Part shown: positions 7,000-14,275 of the stretch, one piece after another
Position numbering within the stretch: position 1 is the stretch's first letter
How the letters are laid out: each line of letters starts with the position of its first letter
Assembly (NCBI GenBank): GCA_964442745.1
Contig: CAYUAI010000094.1
Location: 1 to 15,027, forward strand
Reading direction: 5' to 3'
Origin: CAYUAI01 sp964442745
GTDB lineage: Bacteria > Pseudomonadota > Gammaproteobacteria > S012-40
Length of the DNA stretch: 15,027 nt
The notes under the pieces: generated by a model
What the model was told of the DNA's origin: nothing
The model's database searches: none
The model's input: the letters and a program-made list of their open reading frames with translations, nothing else
Position numbers and translations under genes: made by a program

Positions 7000-7419
7000 T
7001 TACTGGATTTTTTTAGCACTTTCCCGAAGCTGGTTGACAAGCATTCTCAGTTGCTTTTTTCCAATACTTGAAACCATCGCCTGATACAAAGATTCTCCAA
7101 GATCATCCAAGGAAGCATGTATCTTATTTGCCTGACCCGTTGGATAGACGTTTTGTTCACGGCCATCAGTATCCACTGATTTTTTTCTTGTCACTAGCCC
7201 CTTTTCCTGTAGGGCGTCAACAAATCTAGTAATGGTTGACTTTTTAAGTCTCAACTCACTAGCAAGTTTTTTCGGGGTAATGCCAGGTCTGGATAAAACA
7301 ACACGAAGCATGTAGCCATGTGCAGGTGATAGATCAAATACATCAAAAGCCTCCGCCCACTTTTTGTTAACTAAGCGGGTCAAAGCATTGAGATTAAAAT
7401 AAAGACATCGATCAAACAT
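7000..7419 (-). CDS. MarR-family transcriptional regulator
   Basis: This 139-residue dimeric winged-helix DNA-binding protein probably responds to a small molecule. The winged helix covers about residues 46-92: ITPKKLASELRLKKSTITRFVDALQEKGLV holds the helix-turn-helix with recognition helix at about 60-70, and the wing contains VDTDGREQNV. Flanking helices (1-30 and 96-139) form the usual dimer interface. There is no ribosome site before the ATG. The predicted promoter (TTGCAC, 17 bases, TATTAT) places the transcript start on the A of the ATG, so the message is probably leaderless. One operator copy overlaps the -35 element, which indicates negative autoregulation. The neighbours are a truncated SnoaL-like frame and a DUF1330-like gene. 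No ligand can be named. Confidence 0.85.
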   Translation of the reverse strand: MFDRCLYFNLNALTRLVNKKWAEAFDVFDLSPAHGYMLRVVLSRPGITPKKLASELRLKKSTITRFVDALQEKGLVTRKKSVDTDGREQNVYPTGQANKIHASLDDLGESLYQAMVSSIGKKQLRMLVNQLRESAKKIQ

Positions 7420-7425
7420 TTTAAA

Positions 7426-7454
7426 ATAATAGCATGCTATAGTTGTATGTGCAA
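7426..7454 (-). promoter_or_regulatory. marR promoter
   Basis: On the minus strand, TTGCAC (7454-7449) and TATTAT (7431-7426) are separated by exactly 17 bases. Counting seven bases from the -10 element puts +1 at 7419, the first base of the marR ATG. The -35 element is inside the palindromic operator, so a bound repressor would block RNA polymerase. Confidence 0.55.
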
Positions 7455-7456
7455 CT
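7441..7456. promoter_or_regulatory. palindromic operator in the marR promoter
   Basis: AGTTGTATGTGCAACT is a near-perfect dyad, and TAT/ATA on either side extends the symmetry to 22 bases. The half-site AGTTG-TA is the same as in the perfect palindrome at 6969-6984. Binding by the adjacent MarR protein is inferred from position and symmetry. Confidence 0.65.
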
Positions 7457-7670
7457 ATAAATTAATGGGTTATAAAGCTATTGAATGAAAAGTGGTATTG
7501 GTGATGAAATCATACGGCGATCGCTAAGGAGTGGGCATGTAATAACCTCCCTGTTTGGCGCCCTAGATTGGGTTTGTATTGGTTCGTTCTGAGTGAACAA
7601 AAGTGCAGGAATCGTCGTTCTATTTCGAGCTTTTGTGATGGATGCCTACATGGATGTAGGTAATTAGAGC

Positions 7671-7968
7671 AATGCAGGCGCCATTGCCGAAGAACGGGCG
7701 AAGACAGGCGGAAGATGGGAGGTGAAACCGGGAGGCTATTGCGTGTCCATTCCTAAGGTATATAAAATCCCCGACCCGGTGTCCACCGATAAATCGACGG
7801 AAGATTCCACTCCATCCGAAGACACGCTCCCTCCGGATCTTGGCTACGCGACGGTGCGCAAAATACGAAAATAAGGGCGTCATTGAGGTGGTGAACACCG
7901 GCGATGGCGGCTGGGTTAACGGGTCGTCCTATTTGGTCGAGAGAAGAATGGGTGACATCCCCGATTAA
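7671..7968 (+). pseudogene. G+C-rich gene remnant with one frameshift, family unknown
   Basis: The frame beginning NAGAIAEERAKTGGRWEVK runs through GGYCVSIPKVYKIPDPVS and DTLPPDLGYATVRK. One extra A in the AAAA run near 7860 stops it. Dropping that base joins it to KYENKGVIEVVNTGDGGW, ending ERRMGDIPD at the stop 7966-7968. There is no start codon or ribosome site, and a stop lies just upstream, so the 5' part is lost. G+C is about 57% by hand count over 7681-7860, well above its surroundings, which suggests foreign origin. A minus-strand frame over the same bases (7620-7898) looks like a shadow. The family is not recognised. Its stop overlaps the stop of the convergent lipoprotein gene. Confidence 0.4.
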
Positions 7969-9074
7969 TCACGAACGATCTGACATTGACTCTGCACACA
8001 GACCACCGCTGGCTCTGACACAACCATACAATTAGAAATATGTCCAAGCCTCATATTTTCTTCCCTTTGCGCGGCGTTAAACTGAGTCACCAGTGAGCTG
8101 AGCACATCAACATCTGTACTTTGTGATGAATAGGCTAAATAGTGGGTAGGTCCGCCACAAGGTTTGTTCCCCACCGCGATAGTGGCGCATTGATTATTAT
8201 CGGTACAACTGGCAATGCCAATGGTATCGATAATATCTTGATAAAGTGGCGAATTCAGTGCTGGCTTGGTATTTCGGTCTTCGGGCACAAAAGACAATAC
8301 CGTATTACTGGACTGTTCAACGAGTCGCAGTTGAGTTTCCGTAACTTGATAGCTAAATGCCCCATCGAGTGCTAATAGGTAGGATTGTTCTTGATGCATA
8401 ATATCGTCAGGTGTTAAACAAGCACGCTTAGTGGCTGCCATATTCTCAAACTTGAGGTTTTTTTCAGTCAATTGCACCTTACCAAAATAATAGTTACAAC
8501 CGGCATTGCCTTGAACCTCATCCATGGCACTGAATTCTAACGACGTCATATTGTCAATGACATCAACCGGTGTTGCATCGAGCATCATTCTCTCTAATAT
8601 CCATTTTGTCTTTGACAACATTGTCAGTGGTACAACATCCACATTCGGTGAAAAATACTCAACGACAAAGCCATTATTTTCACTCGCCCGAGAAAAAGAT
8701 GCAAACTCAGGATAATGGAACTCAGAATGAAAACTAAAATTGACAGAAACATCAGGTGAATCAAGATTAGATTGAATGCGATCAAAAAGCGCAGGCATGT
8801 CAGGCGCATTATCAAGCTTTAACGTAAGAAACTTGCTTGCCACATCAGAATCTAGCGACACGACCTGCACAACTTTCTCATTAACAACAGTTATCTGCCA
8901 TGTGCCTTGAAGAGGCGAAAAACCTGTTTCACGATAATGAAACTGATAAGTATCCAGATTCTGCGCTTGCCACGCTATCCGCGCTTGGCCGAAAATCTCC
9001 TGCTCAATAATCTTGAAAAAGCAAGCGGTTAATGAAAATATGGTAATAAAAATTAAAATGATTGGTTTTTTCAT
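7965..9074 (-). CDS. three-domain lipoprotein: DUF6174-like, META and cysteine-rich tail
   Basis: This is a 369-residue exported lipoprotein. Residues 1-18 form a lipoprotein signal ending in the lipobox SLTAC, with C18 as the lipidated residue. Residues about 32-150 (AWQAQNLDTYQFHYRETG, then GTWQITVVNEKVVQV) resemble DUF6174. Residues about 155-255 form a META/HslJ domain, with WILERM, FSAMDEVQGNAGCNYYFGKVQL and FENMAATKRAC as its usual signature. Residues 280-369 hold six cysteines (290, 296, 306, 349, 359, 364) in CTDNNQC, KPCGGPTHYLAYSS, SNC and VCVQSQC, probably three disulfides in the periplasm. The ribosome site is weak. META proteins are linked to motility or drug stress, but no function can be assigned here. 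The gene is intact and A+T-richer than the remnant it meets tail to tail. Confidence 0.75.
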   Translation of the reverse strand: MKKPIILIFITIFSLTACFFKIIEQEIFGQARIAWQAQNLDTYQFHYRETGFSPLQGTWQITVVNEKVVQVVSLDSDVASKFLTLKLDNAPDMPALFDRIQSNLDSPDVSVNFSFHSEFHYPEFASFSRASENNGFVVEYFSPNVDVVPLTMLSKTKWILERMMLDATPVDVIDNMTSLEFSAMDEVQGNAGCNYYFGKVQLTEKNLKFENMAATKRACLTPDDIMHQEQSYLLALDGAFSYQVTETQLRLVEQSSNTVLSFVPEDRNTKPALNSPLYQDIIDTIGIASCTDNNQCATIAVGNKPCGGPTHYLAYSSQSTDVDVLSSLVTQFNAAQREENMRLGHISNCMVVSEPAVVCVQSQCQIVRD

Positions 9075-9640
9075 GGTGCGGGCGCCCCAACCACCCAGAG
9101 ATCCCTGATTAACGGGAGGGCCGTAAAACAGGGTTGTCTAATATTCCGCGATGCGAGAGGTTTAATTTTCTTATTATTTTCCATAGATTTGACCTAGCAG
9201 ATAAGATTTAGTTTTTTCAATGATCATCCCTATTCTACTTTAATCTACGCCACGTTATCCATAACGCTATGGATATATTATAGACCGATATGTTTCACCG
9301 GTCTCTTCAATCTAAATGATTTCACTTGTCAATTAACAAAGAAAGCCACACACCATCGAACATCTAAGCGGTCAATGGCATTGGTTGGCATTTCAGCCAT
9401 GAGGATACTTTTTGGATTCTTACAAAAAGGTCGTTATACTTCCTATACTCATTTTTTATAGTGGATTACTCGTATTATTCTATAGGCTGTGACACGAGTA
9501 CGGCATCCTTATAAACTAGGCATCTAATTTCTCGAACGTTTTTGACGGACAGTGTTTACTTAAAAAACGATTGATCAAAGCGAGAGTTAGAATACAACAA
9601 TTGCTCAGAATTACAAAATTAGACTATTAGGGGAATAATT
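9075..9640. other. long intergenic region with small inverted repeats
   Basis: This stretch of about 560 bases contains no coding frame of note. It has two small dyads: TATCCAT/ATGGATA (9256-9262, 9269-9275) and AGACCG/CGGTCT (9282-9287, 9299-9304). The left end must hold the promoter of the lipoprotein gene. It contains a short G+C-rich patch (9075-9120) unlike the rest. No RNA gene was recognised. Confidence 0.4.
9571..9598 (+). promoter_or_regulatory. possible promoter of the zinc metallopeptidase gene
   Basis: TTGATC (9571-9576) and TACAAC (9593-9598) are 16 bases apart and would start transcription about 40 bases before the ATG. Both hexamers are moderate matches to the vegetative consensus, so this is only a candidate. 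Confidence 0.3.
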
Positions 9641-10561
9641 ATGCGTTGGCGTGGAAAACGTAAAAGTAACAATATTGAAGACCGGCGTAACATGCGTGCC
9701 TCTGGGTTGGGTGGTATGGGCAGAGGTGGGAGTGGCATTTTACGTCTGCTTCCTGTGGTCTCTAGGTTTTTGGGAGTCAAAGGGACGGTGATGCTCGTTG
9801 CATGTGTGGCGGCCTATGGTTTATTTTCTGGAAATCTGGGCAATATGTTAGCCGGCCTTGGCTTACAACAAGGCCTGCCGACCCGCTTAGCGACAGAGCC
9901 GTTTAGCGAAACGGCAGCAGAAAAAGAACTGGTGGATTTCATTTCAGTTATTCTGGCAGATACCGAAGAAACCTGGACCACCTTGTTCCAACAAAAAGGA
10001 ATCAGCTATCAGGAGCCACGTCTAGTGCTGTTTAGAGGGTCAGTAAAATCCGCTTGCGGAATGGCTCAATCTGCGATGGGACCTTTTTATTGTCCTGGTG
10101 ATCAACAAGTCTACATCGACCTGAGTTTTTATGATCAATTGAAAAATCGCTTTAAAGCACCGGGGGACTTCGCCCAAGCCTATGTGATTGCCCATGAGGT
10201 AGGTCATCATATTCAGACCTTACTTGGTATCTCCAAAAAGGTTCATGCTGCTCGCAATAAACTCAGTCAGTCAGAGAGCAACAAGCTATCTGTTCGACAA
10301 GAGCTACAGGCTGACTGCCTTGCTGGTGTTTGGGCAAATCATGCTAATAATAGCCGACAACTACTCGAAGCGGGCGATATAGAAGAAGGCCTGACAGCGG
10401 CAAGTGCGATTGGTGATGATACGATGCAAAAACAGTCAAAAGGCTATATCAGTCCTGACTCATTTACCCATGGCAGTTCAGCACAGCGGGTAAAATGGTT
10501 TAAAATAGGTTTAACAAATGGCGAGATGGATAGTTGTGATACGTTTAAAAACTATTTTTAG
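9641..10561 (+). CDS. ypfJ: neutral zinc metallopeptidase, YpfJ family
   Basis: This 306-residue membrane-anchored metallopeptidase belongs to the Zn_peptidase/YpfJ family. The N-terminus is basic (MRWRGKRKSNNIEDRR) and is followed by a glycine-rich stretch (21-32). One membrane segment lies at about 46-63 (VKGTVMLVACVAAYGLFSG), so the catalytic part is probably periplasmic. The zinc site is HEVGH at 185-189 (H185, E186, H189), with ELQADC (221-226) as the likely third-ligand region. The start of the catalytic domain (CGMAQSAMGPFYCPGDQQVYIDLSFYDQL) and the end (FTHGSSAQRVKWFKIGL) are both typical, so the protein is full length. AGGGGA (9629-9634) lies six bases before the ATG. A terminator follows, so the gene is probably monocistronic. 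The physiological substrate of this family is not established. Confidence 0.9.
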   Translation: MRWRGKRKSNNIEDRRNMRASGLGGMGRGGSGILRLLPVVSRFLGVKGTVMLVACVAAYGLFSGNLGNMLAGLGLQQGLPTRLATEPFSETAAEKELVDFISVILADTEETWTTLFQQKGISYQEPRLVLFRGSVKSACGMAQSAMGPFYCPGDQQVYIDLSFYDQLKNRFKAPGDFAQAYVIAHEVGHHIQTLLGISKKVHAARNKLSQSESNKLSVRQELQADCLAGVWANHANNSRQLLEAGDIEEGLTAASAIGDDTMQKQSKGYISPDSFTHGSSAQRVKWFKIGLTNGEMDSCDTFKNYF

Positions 10562-10590
10562 ACCACGTAGGCCAAGATGGACTGAAAATT

Positions 10591-10647
10591 AAAGGGGTGC
10601 ATAAAGCACACCTTCGTATTCAATTCGATGTTACGCCCCTTTTTTTT
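10591..10647 (+). terminator. rho-independent terminator of the metallopeptidase gene
   Basis: AAAGGGGTG (10591-10599) pairs with CGCCCCTTT (10634-10642) over 9 bp with one G-U pair and runs into eight T. The interior contains a second small hairpin (GTGC-ATAAA-GCAC). The loop is larger than usual, but stem and T-tract are clear. Confidence 0.65.
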
Positions 10648-10969
10648 ATTCCCTGGAAAACTGAAAGTTTTGTCCTGAAAAAATAGGCACCCATCATTTG
10701 CCCGTTGACAGTATATGGAGCGAGGCGCCTAAAAAGCATTCATATTCTGGGTGATATTCAACCTGTTTTCGGGTATTTATCGGCCACTTGCTCTGAGTTT
10801 GATAGCGACCACTGATTTGAGTCAACGATAAAGAGCTTCCAATGGTAAGTGATCATCTTTTGTTTGCCCAACATCCGGTGATCCTCACCAAAGGAAGCGA
10901 TTTGTGAAATTTGTCAGACGACTCGATTTATCTATCGAGAAACGCATTAACATCGCCACGCTTGCCATG

Positions 10970-11982
10970 CTTTGCTAAGGGACCTATGGTGCCGTAGCGC
11001 TTTAAGGCCGATGGTTCACAGTTACCTGACACATTGAAAACCGATCAACCCCATTGTGTCACGGTTTTAGGGGATGAAATATTTGCGTGCCACCGACCGA
11101 TACTCATGACAGTCGAGCCGGTGAGTACGGCTATTTTACGCATTGAACTCGCGCCAAACCGCAACGCAGAAACATGGAAAAATCACTTTCTACCAATCCA
11201 ACATAATCAATACAAGGCCTTAGGTCTGAGCAGTGATCGGGGCACGGGATTGGTCAAAGGATTTTTTGATGCCTGCCCTGATAAATCCTGGTACTCAATT
11301 CATTTCCATGAACTCAGAGATCTGTGCGGGTATCTCACTCGCCTCGAAAATCAAGCGTAGGCGATGATTGAGCAAGAAAGTGAATGTTTACGTAAATTTA
11401 GCAATGCCCGTTCTAGTGACAATCTACATAAACGATTGAGTGCGTATGAACACGCCCTCGCATTGGCCTATCAAATGATCACTTACATTGGTTAATGGAC
11501 AGCGTTCGAGTGCGGGATTATCGGTCTCTGGCTTGGCCGCATTGGCACCAAGCGCATCAAACGAAATCCGCCATCAAGCGTTATCATCAAAATGAGTGTG
11601 ATTTTTGGTGGCGCTGTGCTGAACCCTTTCTGGGCGAGTCAGCACACGCCGCCATTGATGACGCTTTTGGCCGATTAAACACGATGATCAGAGCTTCGTC
11701 ATTGGTGGAAATGGTGAACTCGTACATCCGCCCCTATCTTAATGCGTTCAAAGGCCAAATCACTCAAGAGACATTATGTTTTATCATAACCATCGGCGCT
11801 ACAAAGAAGGTAAACGTCAGGCGCCCATTGAAATACTGACAGGGAAAAAGCTCGATAAGCACAGGGGGGAATTGTTAATCGACATCCTGATCACGGAGCA
11901 AGCCGCTTCACCCAAAAACGTCGATGGGTTGATTAACAGGACTAACCCAGGGTTCGCTCAAAGAAATTCGTCTGCCTTTTAA
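10970..11982 (+). pseudogene. degenerate DDE-type transposase
   Basis: Pieces in all three plus-strand frames make up one transposase. TYGAVAL, then ADGSQLPDTLKTDQPHCV, leads to GDEIFACHRPILMTVEPVS and AILRIELAPNRNAETWKNHF. The frame is interrupted by TAG at 11358-11360 (probably once TAC), then reads on (AMIEQESECLRKFSNARS) to 11495. A shifted frame gives FGRLNTMIRASSLVEMVNSY and IRPYLNAFKGQITQETL. After another shift near 11776, FYHNHRRYKEGKRQAPIEIL completes the C-terminal part. Two or more frameshifts and the nonsense codon make it inactive. The remains resemble transposases with an ASSLVEMVNS...YHNHRRYK ending, but an IS family is not assigned. Terminal repeats were not found. Sequence from 10648 to 10970 shows no feature apart from possible further decay of its 5' part. 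Confidence 0.7.
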
Positions 11983-12055
11983 TCAAACTGTTCACTGCTT
12001 TGGGCGAATAATGACCGGTGCTATTTTTATTATTATGCTTGACTCGATTTATTCA

Positions 12056-12084
12056 AATACCTGTAGACAATGGATACAGGTATT
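12056..12084. repeat. perfect hairpin between transposase remnant and intron 3' end
   Basis: AATACCTGTA (12056-12065) and TACAGGTATT (12075-12084) form a perfect 10-bp stem around a nine-base loop. The bases after it are T-rich but not a clean run, so it may be a weak terminator or part of an element end. Confidence 0.4.
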
Positions 12085-12123
12085 ATGTATTTTTAACTTA
12101 GATAAGGATTACCCTGCATTCAA

Positions 12124-12276
12124 ATGGCGCTGAATGACCCATGGTTAAAACAGCAAGGACTATTTTCGCCGAGGGAAAGTTGGATTTCGTTTACCCATAA
12201 TGTTCGAACCGCCCATGGCGGATTCGCATGATGGGTGGTGTGGGGGCTGAGGGAGAAAAACCCTCAGCTACCCGAT
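12124..12276 (+). mobile_element. 3' end of a group II intron: maturase tail, domain V and domain VI
   Basis: A 35-codon frame (12124-12231: NDPWLKQQGLFSPRESWISF and onward) looks like the last residues of a group II intron maturase. It overlaps a domain V-like hairpin at 12206-12241. There ACCGCCCAT pairs with ATGGGTGGT over nine bp, and a short inner stem carries a GATT loop and 3' bulge. A domain VI-like hairpin follows (CTGAGGG 12247-12253 with CCCTCAG 12261-12267) with an unpaired A in CTA and the end CCCGATT at about 12276. The rest of the intron is missing; a transposase remnant lies upstream. The 3' boundary falls on the stop codon of the acetyltransferase gene on the opposite strand. 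Confidence 0.6.
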
Positions 12277-12867
12277 TTAGCTGATTTTATTTTTATAATC
12301 AGTTCTGATTACATATCCTTTTGAGCCGTCTTGTGAAATCACTTCTCCAGGGATACCTACTACAACCGAGTTGTCAGGAATATCCTTTGTAACAACACAA
12401 TTTGCACCAATAGCAACATTATTTCCAATTTTTACAGAACCAACAATTTTTGCACCAGGCCCAATATAGATGTTGTCTCCTAATGTTGGATAACCTTTGT
12501 TTCTTCCTCGGTTAGCTTGTCCCAAAGTAACACCTTGTGAAATATTGCAGTTTTTTCCTATTACACTTTGACCATTCACCACAATTCCACCGAAGTGCCC
12601 GATATAAAACCCACTTCCAATTTTAGTATCTTGTGGAATAGAAATACCCAATTTGTATGTTAAGCGACTAAGCAAAAACCTTGAAAATGGATAAATGGAA
12701 AATTTTAGTATTTTATTATTTTTTGTATAAGAGCAGGTTCTCATCCAAAAATTATATTTATAAGAGCTGTCTTTTAGGATATGCCGAATAAGTAAAGGTC
12801 AACCAACATTACCTGTAATGCGATAAAGATCAGAAAATATCAAAAATTTGTATTTTTTATAGTTCAT
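12277..12867 (-). pseudogene. serine acetyltransferase-like gene interrupted by one UGA codon
   Basis: Read from the ATG at 12867 the frame gives 196 codons with a single stop, TGA at 12799-12801 (codon 23): MNYKKYKFLIFSDLYRITGN, VG, stop, PLLIRHILKDSSYKYNFWMR. The length and SDLYRITG...NFWMR match CysE/EpsH-type acetyltransferases of surface polysaccharide or serine pathways. From codon 42 the frame is open and could be read as a 155-residue protein. Left-handed beta-helix hexapeptides run from about codon 75 to 170 (IPQDTKIGSGFYIGHFGGIV, IGKNCNISQGVTLG, LGDNIYIGPGAKIVG, IGNNVAIGANCVV), ending in VVGIPGEVI. H91 in YIGHFGG is a candidate catalytic residue. The gene is A+T-rich compared with its surroundings, which suits horizontally acquired surface genes. 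It is boxed in by two group II intron 3' ends. Confidence 0.7.
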
Positions 12868-12907
12868 CAATTGCGTTCCAGTCAGCAGTGGGTCAGGAAG
12901 TGCCGTT

Positions 12908-13481
12908 ATCGCAATGGGGTCGATTCCCCATATTTCCCAGCGTACAACTTTCTAGTACTGGGTGATCCCCGAGCAATTGCCCCGACAGGGGAATAAATAT
13001 AACATCTTAGCTTGCGCTTAAGTATACCTCACGACAGGTGATAAAGCGGCGATTGTGAATATGCTTATTCAAGAACCTGTAATTATCCGACTTCCAGATA
13101 CGTTTAAATCTCATGCTCCGAATTCGCCGCCGGATATATTGATCAAGTTCGTTAAAACGACCAAGACCGGTGGTGAATGGTGCAGAGAAGTATCGTACGC
13201 TACCTCGAATAACACGATTAAAGGCCACGACCACATCGGCATCCAGATGGTGACTCCGACGGGTAATATCCTTGATCTTATCCTTAAAGCGTTCTTCCGT
13301 TTTTTCACTCATGCGAATGGTGAAAACTGAGACGTAGAAACCAAGATAATCGAAACCACTACCAAAGAATGATGTGAGTTTTCTCGGGATTTAACTTAAG
13401 TCCGAGTTCATTCTCGATAATATCGGTTACGAATTCCGAGCGCCTTTTCCGCTTGATGTTTAGATTTACCGAAGACCCGAA
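12908..13481 (-). mobile_element. group II intron A remnant: C-terminal maturase and 3' domains
   Basis: From right to left the minus strand reads RVFGKSKHQAEKAL, VTDIIENELGLKLNPEKTHI and GSGFDYLGFYVSV, then TEERFKDKIKDITRRSHHLD, VIRGSVRYFSAPF and RRRIRSMRFKRIWKSDNYRF, with a stop at 13007-13009. This is the end of the reverse transcriptase, the X (maturase) domain and tail of a group II intron protein. Frameshifts occur near 13440 and 13365. After the stop, a domain V-like hairpin with GAAA in its loop (12936-12962, CCCAG/CTGGG) and a domain VI-like hairpin (12914-12931) lead to a probable 3' end near 12908. The 5' part, including the YADD active site, is missing because a second intron interrupts the gene at about 13481. 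Confidence 0.65.
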
Positions 13482-14190
13482 GTCGAGTCAGCCAAGGGAA
13501 CCACCCCCTCGGCTGTTCTCAGAATCCAGCGTGAACTGGGTTCCCACCATCCAACCATCGGCCTCAGGCCAAGCTTCCAATGTGGAAACAGGCCAGGATG
13601 CTTTTTTGCAATATCACCAAGCCTGTGTTCCGCACGTCTTTTATGGCGCTTCAGCTTTTTGTATTTCCTCATCGCCCATAAAAAAAGCTTACGGTTGATA
13701 TGCCGTAGTGTCGGGTACATGGCTGATTTGTAAAAGCGTCCATAGTCATTTATCCAGCCCTGGATAGTCGACCTAAACATTCGGGCAATATCAAGAAGTG
13801 ATTTGTCACTGCGTCAATGCAGTTTCCAACGTCTCACTTCTTGTCTTATGGCCTTGCCTGCTTTGGCGCTCATGGCCGGGCTGAAATTAATGAAGAACTT
13901 ACCCCACTGATTTTTCGCCCGTCTTGCGCAAAACGTATCACCCAAGAAGTCAAAACGAGTGACAGCGTGTTTTCCCTTTCTATCGTCGTCTTATCAGGAT
14001 GTATTTCAAGGTCACATTCCTGCCACCTATCCGCCGGTGCACTCCTTATCATCTCCGCTTCTGCGATGTAGTTGCAGTGGACAAGCCCATCGTCGGGGTA
14101 CCGACAGAATGGCTTGTTTGGAAATCGTTTTTCTATCCACTTGTCAAAAGCATAATGCATAAACAGATTGGGTGCGGCTCTTTTACGACA
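13482..14190 (-). mobile_element. group II intron B remnant inserted in intron A
   Basis: The minus strand encodes APNLFMHYAFDKWIEKRFPN, then YPDDGLVHC (the YADD catalytic box with P for A), EAEMIRSAPADRWQECDLEI and HPDKT. After a frameshift near 13970 come TRFDFLGDTFCARRAKNQWG and FINFSPAMSAKAGKA, with TGA at 13814-13816. TIQGWINDYGRFYKSAMYPT and LRHINRKLFLWAMRKYKKLK lead to the end of the maturase. It is a different lineage from intron A. The 3' end has a shortened domain V-like hairpin (about 13519-13544) and a clear domain VI hairpin (13489-13515), ending TGACTCGAC at about 13482. Everything upstream of the palm domain is lost at about 14185, where the ISKra4-like remnant begins. It cannot be active. 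Confidence 0.75.
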
Positions 14191-14275
14191 ACGTGATTAA
14201 TTGAAAATCGGCCTCCAATGGTGTAAAGCAAGTTTTCTTTTCTCACAAAAAAACACACCAAAAGAGGCCTTGTTG

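Noticed and set aside
7500..7530. GCGATCGC octamer as a repeated element
   Set aside because: Only one copy was noticed, so there is no sign of a repeat family.
7620..7898. 92-codon minus-strand frame
   Set aside because: The plus-strand remnant explains the open frame, and the minus product looks like shadow translation with no plausible start.
9075..9640. A small RNA or tRNA gene in the long intergenic region
   Set aside because: No cloverleaf and no hairpin with a T-tract was found; the two small dyads alone do not justify a call.
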